A stretch of 38,378 nt of DNA from a virus: positions 1 through 38,378 of the IMG/VR virus record IMGVR_UViG_3300013372_004109, one strand, 5' to 3'. This document shows, one piece after another, positions 6,480 to 13,633 of the stretch (position 1 is the first letter of the stretch; every line of letters begins with the position of its first letter). The notes beneath the pieces were generated by a model. That model saw only the letters and a program-made list of their open reading frames with translations, had not been told where the DNA came from and searched no databases. A program made the translations under genes and the position numbers.

Positions 6480-7052
6480 TTATTTTAGTTCATCTGGTAA
6501 AAACCCTAATTTTTTAATTATTTCATCTTTGTTAAATTGTATATTAACCTTAGTATCAGCTCTAACGCATTTTCCACCCTGGTTTGCTGGAATTGAATTT
6601 ACGATTGTTAACCCTCTCAATTTACTGAATGGGGCATAATTATTTTCACCAAACGATAAAAAATTATCTACCATAACCCATTTGATTGACCATGAACGAT
6701 GTTGTGATTCATTTAAATCAATATTTAATTCACCATTAACTTTATCATCCAACGCTAATATGCGGTTAAAGTCAACTACTTTACCATCTCTATCAATAAC
6801 TTCTTTCATCAAGGCTCTTTGATAGTTAACATCCATAATATTTTCTATACCAGCACCAGATACTTCAATGATATCACCATTGGCATTCTTTTTAATTGCT
6901 TTAAATGTAACGCTAATATTTGTTTTAGGTATTCCATACTTATTTGCAAAGTGATTGATTACTCTTGTTTGATTTGCTCTACTATAATTTTCTGACCTAT
7001 CTAACCATTCTACTTTTACTCTAGAATATGGTGGTATTGTACTATTCGCCAT
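6480..7052 (-). CDS. N-terminal part of gp46/SbcC-like ATPase fused to an N-terminal split-intein fragment
   Basis: The 190-residue product has three parts. Residues 1-121 are an N-terminal extension I do not recognise, rich in charged and polar residues. Residues 122-161 are the start of the gp46/SbcC ATPase head: WSIKWVMVDNFLSFGENN, then LTIVNSIPANQGGK, ending at the Walker A Lys (K161). Residues 162-190 begin with the intein Cys in CVRADTKV. It starts 11 bases inside the coiled-coil gene upstream. Alone it has neither a complete P-loop nor a Walker B. Joining K161 to T125 of the 745-residue protein gives PANQGGKTTLT, a gp46-type P-loop. Intein-type Cys and Asn borders on both halves argue against simple gene decay. 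Confidence 0.94.
   Translation of the reverse strand: MANSTIPPYSRVKVEWLDRSENYSRANQTRVINHFANKYGIPKTNISVTFKAIKKNANGDIIEVSGAGIENIMDVNYQRALMKEVIDRDGKVVDFNRILALDDKVNGELNIDLNESQHRSWSIKWVMVDNFLSFGENNYAPFSKLRGLTIVNSIPANQGGKCVRADTKVNIQFNKDEIIKKLGFLPDELK
6483..6569 (-). other. N-terminal split intein fragment (29 residues)
   Basis: The last 29 residues begin with Cys in a block-A-type motif (CVRADTKVNI) and end FLPDELK. Typical split inteins have about 100 residues here and include block B, whereas this piece stops before it. Block B lies instead in the C-fragment. Together the two fragments make 153 residues, a normal mini-intein size. The layout matches the atypical class with N-fragments of about 25-40 residues. 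Confidence 0.92.
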
Positions 7053-7482
7053 AAATGTCTCTTTTCTTTTTGTTTTTTTCTTCTGTTAATTCTTTTTCAA
7101 GTTCTTTGATTTTTGCATCTAAGAAACCATTTTTTTCAGTTTCAGCTTTAAGTTTTTCATTATTATCCTTATCCAATTGAGTTAATCTAGCAATCTCATC
7201 AGTTAATTTCTTGTTACCTTTATTATCTGAAACCATAACTTTCTTTTCAACCACTTTTTCAACTTCGATAATTTTCTCAACTTCGACTATCTTTTCAACC
7301 TCGACTATTTTCTCAACTTCCACTACTTTTTCAATTACATTTGGTGTGGCACCAAATTTTTCCACAGTAAATCCTTGTTTAATTAGATTTACTGTGAATT
7401 CATCAATATTGGTAATTTTATTGGCTCTGCAATAATCCCAAATATCATCTTGTATTTTACTCGGTATCTCCATCTTCATCAA
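7042..7482 (-). CDS. Coiled-coil protein with VEKIVE repeats
   Basis: The 146-residue product begins with a small helical segment (about 5-45, IPSKIQDDIWDYCRANKIT), followed by five copies of a six-residue repeat close to VEKIVE (residues 50-79). A long charged coiled coil (about 92-140) ends in a Lys-rich tail. It has no signal peptide. The gene overlaps the 85-residue ORF before it and the gp46 N-terminal gene after it, so the three are probably co-translated with gp47. It could be a scaffold or DNA-associated protein, but that is only a guess. The starts at 7482, 7479 and 7473 are all possible. Confidence 0.8.
   Translation of the reverse strand: MMKMEIPSKIQDDIWDYCRANKITNIDEFTVNLIKQGFTVEKFGATPNVIEKVVEVEKIVEVEKIVEVEKIIEVEKVVEKKVMVSDNKGNKKLTDEIARLTQLDKDNNEKLKAETEKNGFLDAKIKELEKELTEEKNKKKRDIYGE
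7246..7335 (-). repeat. Five 18-bp units encoding VEKIVE
   Basis: Five in-frame 18-base units encode IEKVVE, VEKIVE, VEKIVE, VEKIIE and VEKVVE. Units differ mostly at synonymous or Ile/Val positions, which suggests old duplication held by selection. Slippage could change the copy number without breaking the frame. Confidence 0.85.
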
Positions 7483-7714
7483 AGTTTAATTGTTCCAAAT
7501 CTCCTAACAAAATATTTTTCACATCTTCGTCAGTTTGATGAAGAAATTGCACATCATTGGTTTTCTGGTCAACATAAATAGTCATAATTGAATTATTTTT
7601 CATTATGAATGTATTTCCATCTTTATCCAAACAAAACTCACCATTTACCGCTTCAAAATGGTCCATGTCTTCAGGTATTGAATTTACAAATACTTTTAAT
7701 TCTTTTAGTGTCAT
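7457..7714 (-). CDS. Unidentified small acidic protein (85 residues)
   Basis: It starts at the stop of the gp47-like gene as TAATG, which implies coupled translation. The product is acidic, ending DEDGDTE, and seems to form an alpha/beta fold, with strands such as NTFIMKNNSIMTIYVD in its middle. No known domain is evident. It is probably a small accessory protein of the recombination operon, but the sequence does not show its role. Confidence 0.75.
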   Translation of the reverse strand: MTLKELKVFVNSIPEDMDHFEAVNGEFCLDKDGNTFIMKNNSIMTIYVDQKTNDVQFLHQTDEDVKNILLGDLEQLNFDEDGDTE

Positions 7715-8526
7715 TATAAATTTGTTATTATTTCTTTCCCTTCTTCTAAATCTTCAAGGGAACTTATTTTAAATTTGTAGAACGGTGAATCATTTTCAAC
7801 ATCATGTTCTGTAAATGTTTTTGTTTCAATATCCCATAGTAAAAAACCATGTTTGGTAACGTTTTCACCAAAGTTTTGTTGAATCAAAGAACTAGGATAT
7901 GCAATTATTGTGCCTTTGTGATTAAATGTTTGTCTTTTGTGAATATCACCAAGCATTACCATATCGCACCCTTCAAATATCTCCAAACCTGCTCCATGGT
8001 CAATTTCATACCCAATGTCTGTCTTAGCGTTTATAAGGGCAGCATGGTATAATCCAATATATGACTTGTCATCACCAAATTGTGCTCTAGCCGCTTCAAT
8101 ATTAGGTCTTTCATTCTCTTCAAAGATTGAATAAACACACCAGACAATATTATTATCCAAATAACACTTAGATTCTTTGAAATAATTAATTTCTTTATCT
8201 GGTAAGAATTGAACCATCGGTGTTATTGAATCCATACGGTCTTTATTATTCTCTAAAAGGTCATGATTACCTGCAATAACAACCACACAACCAAATTCTT
8301 CTAATTTACGTAAAAACCATGTCCCTAACAATAATTGTTCGTTAGAGATAACTATTTTTTGATGAACCAAGTCACCAGCAACAACTATTCTAACTTCTTC
8401 CCTTTTATACTCAGCTAACAAATCAGTTAGGTCTGAAAACAACTTGATGAATACAGTTTTGTATTCATCATGAAGTCTCATTGTTCTGATGTGTATATCA
8501 GCTAAATGTACTATTTTTCTTATCAT
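7714..8526 (-). CDS. gp47/SbcD/Mre11-like nuclease subunit
   Basis: The 270-residue protein carries the calcineurin-type phosphoesterase motifs of Mre11/SbcD in order: LADIHIR (Asp10, His12), AGDLVHQ (about 50-56), AGNHDLLE (Asn87, His88) and LGDIHKRQ (about 193-200). These residues bind two metal ions for DNA exonuclease and endonuclease activity. Its length is slightly less than T4 gp47 (339), with a short C-terminal capping region. It should pair with the gp46-like ATPase encoded downstream, to resect ends and start recombination-dependent replication. It begins at the stop codon of the Dda-like helicase gene as TAATG, so both are likely made from one mRNA. Confidence 0.93.
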   Translation of the reverse strand: MIRKIVHLADIHIRTMRLHDEYKTVFIKLFSDLTDLLAEYKREEVRIVVAGDLVHQKIVISNEQLLLGTWFLRKLEEFGCVVVIAGNHDLLENNKDRMDSITPMVQFLPDKEINYFKESKCYLDNNIVWCVYSIFEENERPNIEAARAQFGDDKSYIGLYHAALINAKTDIGYEIDHGAGLEIFEGCDMVMLGDIHKRQTFNHKGTIIAYPSSLIQQNFGENVTKHGFLLWDIETKTFTEHDVENDSPFYKFKISSLEDLEEGKEIITNL

Positions 8527-9905
8527 TATATTACAAATAATTTATTTTTTGCTCTTGTTACAGCAGTATACAATAGCTTATTTCTTTCTTTTTTATCTTG
8601 TACACGTTTGATATCACAATTGATTACAATAGCATTATCAAATGTACTACCTTGTGATTTATGTACTGTTAATGCGTAATTATACTTAACATCAGCATAC
8701 TTACCCAATAGATTAAAATATTTAACCCATGCGTTTCTTCTCAACATGGGAGAAGCGTTACTTGCTTTATCTTTTAAAATTTTTAATTCTTTTTGAAAAT
8801 CTGATTCTGATTTTTCTGCAAGTAATTTAATTGTTTGTGTTTTACCGTTACATAAAACCTTAACTGCATAATAAGAAAACTTATAAGCAGTTGTTTCAGT
8901 TTTTATTTCATATGAAAGAACTTCAAACTCATCATTGTTATTTAATAGTATTCTTTTTCTACTATCAGTAATTGGTTTGTTACAAACCATTTTTTCACCA
9001 ATATTTAATAGACCACATTTTTCACCATAAATCATTCCTCTGATTTTATCATTGTAATAATCTACCGCTCTATTTGTCCATGCCAATACCTTAACAAAAT
9101 TAGGGTTTTTATTGAAGTTTTCAGATTTGAAGTATTTTTCCAATAAAGGCATTTCAGTATTTATCTTTAAAAAGATAACACCATTATTTTCTTCATCAAC
9201 CATTGTTTCTTCTTTAATCTCTTCATTGGTTCTAATCTTTTGTGCGATTTGGATAATTGGATTACCCCCAGCTTGTCGGATAATTTTGGTAAGATTAAAA
9301 CTATTTTCCAATTCTTCAGTGAATAATCTAGATTCACCTCCATTTACTGGTGGTATTTGACCTCTATCACCAATGAATAACAATAATATATTATTATACT
9401 CAGCACTATCTAATAATTGCTCATATAATTCATTATCTAGCATTGAAACTTCATCAACCAATACAATATTAAATTCACCTATTTCACCACCACCGAATTC
9501 TGCTTTATATTCTTCTTTACCTTCAGAAGTTATAACTCTTTTCAATCCAAGTAATGAGTGAAGCGTATTAAATTCCACTCTGGAATGTGTTTCACAAATT
9601 GATGATAGGTTCTTCAATACCCTTACTGCTTTATTTGTTGGTGCTGTAATGGCTATTCTAACGCCTTTGTTTTGATAAAGAATCTCTTCAATTATCTTTG
9701 TAACTAAAAAGGTTTTGCCAGTACCAGAATAACCAGTTAAAAGACTTTGAGAGAAAGTATGCAGTTTGATAGTTGTTATCTTATCAAATATTTCTTTCTG
9801 TTCTTCATTCAACATTGAAACATCTGGTTTAACAATACTATTGGTAACCTTTTCGATTCGTTCTTCTTTAATTAATTTTGGTAACACTAAAAATTGTTCA
9901 TTCAT
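8526..9905 (-). CDS. Dda/RecD-like SF1B DNA helicase
   Basis: The 459-residue protein has the SF1 helicase motifs: Walker A GYSGTGKT (58-65), motif Ia TAPTNKAV (about 87-94), Walker B LVDEVSMLD (149-157), motif III GDRGQIPPV (179-187), motif V-like VHKSQGSTF and motif VI YTAVTRAKNKL near the C-terminus. This matches T4 Dda (439 residues), a 5'-to-3' helicase used in origin firing, bypass of bound proteins and branch migration. It ends directly at the gp47 start. A run of TAAA/TAGA tetranucleotides precedes the ATG, with no clear promoter of its own, so it is probably read through from the nuclease gene. Confidence 0.93.
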   Translation of the reverse strand: MNEQFLVLPKLIKEERIEKVTNSIVKPDVSMLNEEQKEIFDKITTIKLHTFSQSLLTGYSGTGKTFLVTKIIEEILYQNKGVRIAITAPTNKAVRVLKNLSSICETHSRVEFNTLHSLLGLKRVITSEGKEEYKAEFGGGEIGEFNIVLVDEVSMLDNELYEQLLDSAEYNNILLLFIGDRGQIPPVNGGESRLFTEELENSFNLTKIIRQAGGNPIIQIAQKIRTNEEIKEETMVDEENNGVIFLKINTEMPLLEKYFKSENFNKNPNFVKVLAWTNRAVDYYNDKIRGMIYGEKCGLLNIGEKMVCNKPITDSRKRILLNNNDEFEVLSYEIKTETTAYKFSYYAVKVLCNGKTQTIKLLAEKSESDFQKELKILKDKASNASPMLRRNAWVKYFNLLGKYADVKYNYALTVHKSQGSTFDNAIVINCDIKRVQDKKERNKLLYTAVTRAKNKLFVI

Positions 9906-9919
9906 ATCTATCTATTTAT

Positions 9920-10702
9920 TTATTTATTTTTCATTAAATTATAATGGTGCATCTCAATAAGCTTTTTAGCTTCATGTTTCAAATACATCACGTGAATCTT
10001 TTCAAAAGATTCTTTTATTTTATCCCAATATAAAATGACGATTTGACGACATTTACGTTTTGGGAATTCTAGTTCATACATATAAGCATAAACACTTAAT
10101 TGTAACGTATAAATTGACCATTGACATGATTGTAAGTGGTCAAATGGTTTATATAGGGTTTCATACCCATAAGGATTAAAGAAATTGAATACTCTATTGG
10201 TTTTGTGGTCAAGAACATCGAAATAAACATCATCAATATCGATAATTAAATCCGACATACCAGCCAATTCATATTCTTCAGAAAAAAGAATACGTTCTGG
10301 CCATACAGCAATACCCTCATCAATTTCTAAAGAGTTATAAGCATCAATTACTTTTTGTTCAAAAATACCTTCATCATTGTTTGGTGGGAAATACCATTTA
10401 TTAGCCAATAAATAACGTTCAACAATATCATGTACCATAGTACCATAAACGTTAGCTTCATCATTAAGCATTTGCCAATAATCAAGTATTTGTTGTTGAT
10501 TCATACCAATATATCTTTCTTGTTTATTGGCATCTTGTTGTTGTACAATAGCTGCGGAAACAGCTTCAGAATCAAAGTGTGGTTCTATTGATGATAGGGT
10601 AGTAGTAACTGATTTATATATTTTACCAGTTTCTCTATGATGGTATTTATGTTCAATGGGTTCCAGATATACTGGTCCAACCCACAATTTTGCTTCACTC
10701 AT
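9920..10702 (-). CDS. PD-(D/E)XK (RecB/Cas4-like) nuclease
   Basis: Motifs of the RecB-type nuclease family are visible. Residues 15-40 have the opening seen in phage exonucleases (PIEHKYHHRETGKIYKSVT). GTMVHDIVERYL (87-98) gives the motif I His91. SEEYELAGMSDLIID (141-155) gives Glu145 and Asp151. DVLDHKTN (162-169) gives the DxK pair Asp165 and Lys167. QLSVYAYMYE (201-210) is the QxxxY motif. The protein should cut or resect DNA next to the primase, Dda and gp46/gp47 set. No Cys cluster for a Cas4-type iron-sulfur centre is seen. The gene has its own host-type promoter 12 bases before the ATG. The exact polarity of the nuclease cannot be told from sequence. Confidence 0.88.
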   Translation of the reverse strand: MSEAKLWVGPVYLEPIEHKYHHRETGKIYKSVTTTLSSIEPHFDSEAVSAAIVQQQDANKQERYIGMNQQQILDYWQMLNDEANVYGTMVHDIVERYLLANKWYFPPNNDEGIFEQKVIDAYNSLEIDEGIAVWPERILFSEEYELAGMSDLIIDIDDVYFDVLDHKTNRVFNFFNPYGYETLYKPFDHLQSCQWSIYTLQLSVYAYMYELEFPKRKCRQIVILYWDKIKESFEKIHVMYLKHEAKKLIEMHHYNLMKNK

Positions 10703-10713
10703 ATTTTTTATTG

Positions 10714-10744
10714 CAAACTTACTAAATAATTACTAATATAACAA
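10714..10744 (-). promoter_or_regulatory. Bacteroidota-type promoter upstream of the nuclease gene
   Basis: The minus strand has TTG (10744-10742), 20 bases, then TAAGTTTG (10721-10714), an exact TAnnTTTG match. It lies in the 49-base gap after the primase gene. The start site should fall a few bases before the ATG at 10702, giving a very short leader. Confidence 0.68.
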
Positions 10745-10751
10745 GTTAAAA

Positions 10752-11708
10752 TCAATAAAAATCCATAGGGCCTAATTTATATGAACTTTTTAGTAGTTTA
10801 ATAATACCTTTATTACCTAATCTTTCAAATATCTTTGATGGGTCATAATCCTCTGGTGGTACACAAATACGAATTCTCCCAAGTAAGTCACCAAAACTTA
10901 ATTTCCTATAAAGTATTTTAGCATCTTCATAAGCATCACCATCCAAAACTATAACAATAAGACTTTGTGCTTTATCATGAAGTTCTTCTAATAATTTATC
11001 TGATATTATTTTACCTAATAATGGTATTGAATTTGGTATCACTATATGGTCGGTAACCCCTTCAACAATATAAATGGTTGAATCCCAATTAATTTTATTT
11101 TCATTAAAGATTATTTGTTGTTTTTCAGCGGTAGGGTTGAGGTATTTTAATTTATTGTAGTCTTTAGGGAACCATCTAGCAATAAAATAATTTAGTTTAT
11201 CTTCAATATCATAAGATGGTATTATTATTCTATTAAAAAAGGCACCCTTGGTTGTGAAACCTATATTGAACTCTTTTATTATCCAATCAGTGATACCTCT
11301 ACTTTTTAAATAATTCATAGCAGAATAATAATTATATTCTTTTCCAGTACATTCTGATAGTTTTTTATAACCTTCTGGTAGTGTAACAATTATTTCCTCA
11401 CGTTCATGATTAGCAATAACGTCAGCATCTGGTTTTACTAATAGATAATCTCTAAGGTTTTTAGGTGTTGCGTGTTTTTTAAGTAATTTTACTACTGGGC
11501 CATGCATGTAGTTAGTATCAGGACATGACCAACATTTAAACATATTTCTATTATAGTTAATTTCTAAGTTTCCTTTTCCATCACCATTAGGTAAGTTCTT
11601 TTCAGCAGAACACACGGGACAATCAAACGCAATTTGTCCTGTGTCTTGGTTGTGTTTCCTATGGTCACCTAAAAAGGATTCTAATATACTAACTAATAGA
11701 TTATTCAT
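10752..11708 (-). CDS. DnaG-like DNA primase
   Basis: The 318-residue protein has an N-terminal zinc ribbon with Cys30, Cys33, Cys59 and Cys62 (CPVC, then CWSC). A TOPRIM domain follows, with the catalytic Glu216 in YIVEGVTDH and the Asp pair in VLDGDAYED (256-258). This fits a single-subunit primase that makes RNA primers for lagging-strand synthesis, about the size of T4 gp61 (342 residues). No helicase-loader or DnaB domain is fused. A strong host-type promoter is placed so that transcription would begin at or next to the ATG, and the upstream RuvC gene ends just 24 bases before. Confidence 0.93.
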   Translation of the reverse strand: MNNLLVSILESFLGDHRKHNQDTGQIAFDCPVCSAEKNLPNGDGKGNLEINYNRNMFKCWSCPDTNYMHGPVVKLLKKHATPKNLRDYLLVKPDADVIANHEREEIIVTLPEGYKKLSECTGKEYNYYSAMNYLKSRGITDWIIKEFNIGFTTKGAFFNRIIIPSYDIEDKLNYFIARWFPKDYNKLKYLNPTAEKQQIIFNENKINWDSTIYIVEGVTDHIVIPNSIPLLGKIISDKLLEELHDKAQSLIVIVLDGDAYEDAKILYRKLSFGDLLGRIRICVPPEDYDPSKIFERLGNKGIIKLLKSSYKLGPMDFY

Positions 11709-11712
11709 TTCG

Positions 11713-11745
11713 CAAAGATACGAATAAATAATTTATTTTTCCAAA
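11713..11745 (-). promoter_or_regulatory. Bacteroidota-type promoter abutting the primase start codon
   Basis: The minus strand reads TTTG (11745-11742), 21 bases, then TATCTTTGC (11720-11712), the strongest consensus match in this window. Only four bases separate the -7 box from the ATG at 11708. With the usual start position, the mRNA would begin at or very near the ATG. The -33 element lies in the end of the RuvC gene. Confidence 0.72.
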
Positions 11746-12377
11746 TTTCTTTTATTAAAATATGCCAACCCACATACATAGGCATCTGACATATCGAATG
11801 TTTCTTTTTTTAATTTGTTTTTCTTATCAAAAAACCATGTAATTTGTGGTTCAAGTTCAGCAACTTTTTCCCAAAGAACATATTTTTTATCTAAATCAAA
11901 TGGATAACCACCAAAAAGTACTGGTGTGTTTTTAGCTATTGCTTTTGCATCTAATGCTGTCCCATCTTTTTTAAAGGTCCTTACAGCCATCAATTCTGGA
12001 AAAGCATACTTACGAGCATCATAAGAAGAAATGAACGTAGGAACGACTCCTAATGTGTCGTACACTGATTTGGATATCATTCCATTGAATCGTAAAAGAG
12101 TTGCGATTGTATAAACGTTATTTGATTGTAAAAGGGGTTCTTCAATAACGACAGTGGTAATATTAAAATTAGAATAATTTTTAAGGAATTCTTCTTCAAA
12201 TATTTCTACTTTACGAAATAATTCTTCCATTTTACTAGTTGGAAGGGGTTTAACTTTAGGGCTAACGTGGTGGAGTAATTTCAAAACACCTTTGGTTCCA
12301 TCATCTTCAAATAATGCAATACCTATTGTTGAAGTTGATACGTCTAATGCTAATAAAAATTCTGGTTCTTTTTTCAT
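11733..12377 (-). CDS. RuvC-like Holliday junction resolvase (RNase H fold)
   Basis: The 214-residue product begins LLALDVSTSTIGIALFEDDG, the typical first strand of the RuvC/RNase H fold with Asp12. A second acidic site sits in TTVVIEEPLLQ (Glu79/Glu80), and the C-terminal pair Asp195 and Asp198 lies in FDMSDAYVCGLAY. A DDE-type set of catalytic acids is therefore present. T4 itself uses endonuclease VII for this job, but many T4-like phages of other hosts carry RuvC-like proteins. It should cut branched DNA before packaging. It follows the tail fibre genes by 46 bases and precedes the primase, so it marks the change from structural to replication genes. Confidence 0.87.
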   Translation of the reverse strand: MKKEPEFLLALDVSTSTIGIALFEDDGTKGVLKLLHHVSPKVKPLPTSKMEELFRKVEIFEEEFLKNYSNFNITTVVIEEPLLQSNNVYTIATLLRFNGMISKSVYDTLGVVPTFISSYDARKYAFPELMAVRTFKKDGTALDAKAIAKNTPVLFGGYPFDLDKKYVLWEKVAELEPQITWFFDKKNKLKKETFDMSDAYVCGLAYFNKRNLEK

Positions 12378-12423
12378 ATAAAAATTTTATATAAATCTAA
12401 ACCAGAATTTTAAAAACTAAATA

Positions 12424-13632
12424 CTATAATGAAATCTTAATCCCTAAGGCAACAAATTCATTAACATTTTTAACTATATGACGGTCAGTTTTAGCTATAG
12501 CTATAAGATTACCTAAATTATCATATAACCCAACTTCACTAATTCTTGGATTGTCACCAGAACCTATTGTTGTATTTGTTGATGTACCAAATTCACCTCT
12601 ATCAGCAATACATGTTATACTTTGATAAATATCTGTTGATACATTATCAAAAGTTATTGTAGTACCAGTTGTTTCTCCTGAAGTAATATCACCAATATTA
12701 TCAACAATCATTGGATGAGTTAATACAATCATACCTTTATCTAAATAAGCAACACCAACAATTGTATCAGCTATAATACTTAAATTAGAATTAGTTTGAT
12801 AATTGAATAATTGTTTTCCATTAAGACTAAATGGTTTATGTGTGTTCCAACCAGTTCCCCATGACTTAGTTGAATCACTATTAGGTTTATTTATTTCATC
12901 TGAAAATAAAAATGCTATATTGGTTTCAATAACTTTAGATGTTGTGGATGTATCGTAAATGTTACTATCTTCAACATTTAAAGCAATATTTTTGTTTTGG
13001 AATGTACTGTAAATATTAAAAGTACCAGCACTTGTTGGTACTGTCATGTTAATACTTTTACCATCTATTGATTCACCATATGTTGAATTATCAATTGCGA
13101 ATACGGCAATTTTATTATTTGCTAAACCACTATATGCTGTGTCGCTATAACCACCATTTAAATTCGTAACACCTGTAAACGTATTATCATTATTTGAATT
13201 TAAGGGTAAACCAAATGAATAAAATAAATTAACATAATTGTTGGTTTCATAAGTATTTCTATCAATAAGTAGTCTAGTTATATTATTACCACTAATACTT
13301 GCAAAACCATTAGATACCATTTCAGTTATAATATTAAATGATTGGGCTTCAACACTTTTTTTAGTGACACCATTTTTATTCACATATAATAAACTTTTTA
13401 GTAGGACGTTATCAGTTACGCTATTACTTACTGAATTCATTGGTCCAATATCACCAGCTAAACTTGGTACTTCACCACTATTCAAAGGGTAAGCTGCATA
13501 ATAATTTGCATCTGAATCACCAAGACTAAATGTTGATATCAAAGCATTATTTGTAGAAACTAATCTTTTTCTACCTAAAGGTGTTAACTTAGCTACTAAG
13601 TTAATTGACGGTGTTACACTATTAAAGCCCAT
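12424..13632 (-). CDS. Tail fibre or collar-type protein with gpH-like C-terminus
   Basis: The 402-residue protein begins SINLVAKLTPLGRKRLVSTN followed by ISTFSLGDSDANYY. It ends with ISEVGLYDNLGNLIAIAKTD, a segment characteristic of phage tail-collar fibre (gpH-like) proteins. Both ends are shared with the 712-residue protein encoded just before it, so the two are paralogues with different middles. The middle is Ser, Thr and Asn rich, as in beta-structured fibres. It probably sits at the baseplate or fibre base. The start lies one base after the stop of the 712-residue gene. Confidence 0.75.
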   Translation of the reverse strand: MGFNSVTPSINLVAKLTPLGRKRLVSTNNALISTFSLGDSDANYYAAYPLNSGEVPSLAGDIGPMNSVSNSVTDNVLLKSLLYVNKNGVTKKSVEAQSFNIITEMVSNGFASISGNNITRLLIDRNTYETNNYVNLFYSFGLPLNSNNDNTFTGVTNLNGGYSDTAYSGLANNKIAVFAIDNSTYGESIDGKSINMTVPTSAGTFNIYSTFQNKNIALNVEDSNIYDTSTTSKVIETNIAFLFSDEINKPNSDSTKSWGTGWNTHKPFSLNGKQLFNYQTNSNLSIIADTIVGVAYLDKGMIVLTHPMIVDNIGDITSGETTGTTITFDNVSTDIYQSITCIADRGEFGTSTNTTIGSGDNPRISEVGLYDNLGNLIAIAKTDRHIVKNVNEFVALGIKISL

Positions 13633-13633
13633 A

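Noticed and set aside
2743-7052. gp46 split read as a decayed gene (frameshift or pseudogene)
   Set aside because: The break falls exactly after the P-loop Lys, both broken ends carry intact intein border residues, and both frames are long and clean. Decay would not produce this.
12383-12400. AT palindrome (ATATAAAA / TTTTATAT) before the RuvC gene
   Set aside because: It is composed only of A and T with a one-base loop and has no T-run or spacing to suggest function. Chance is likely.
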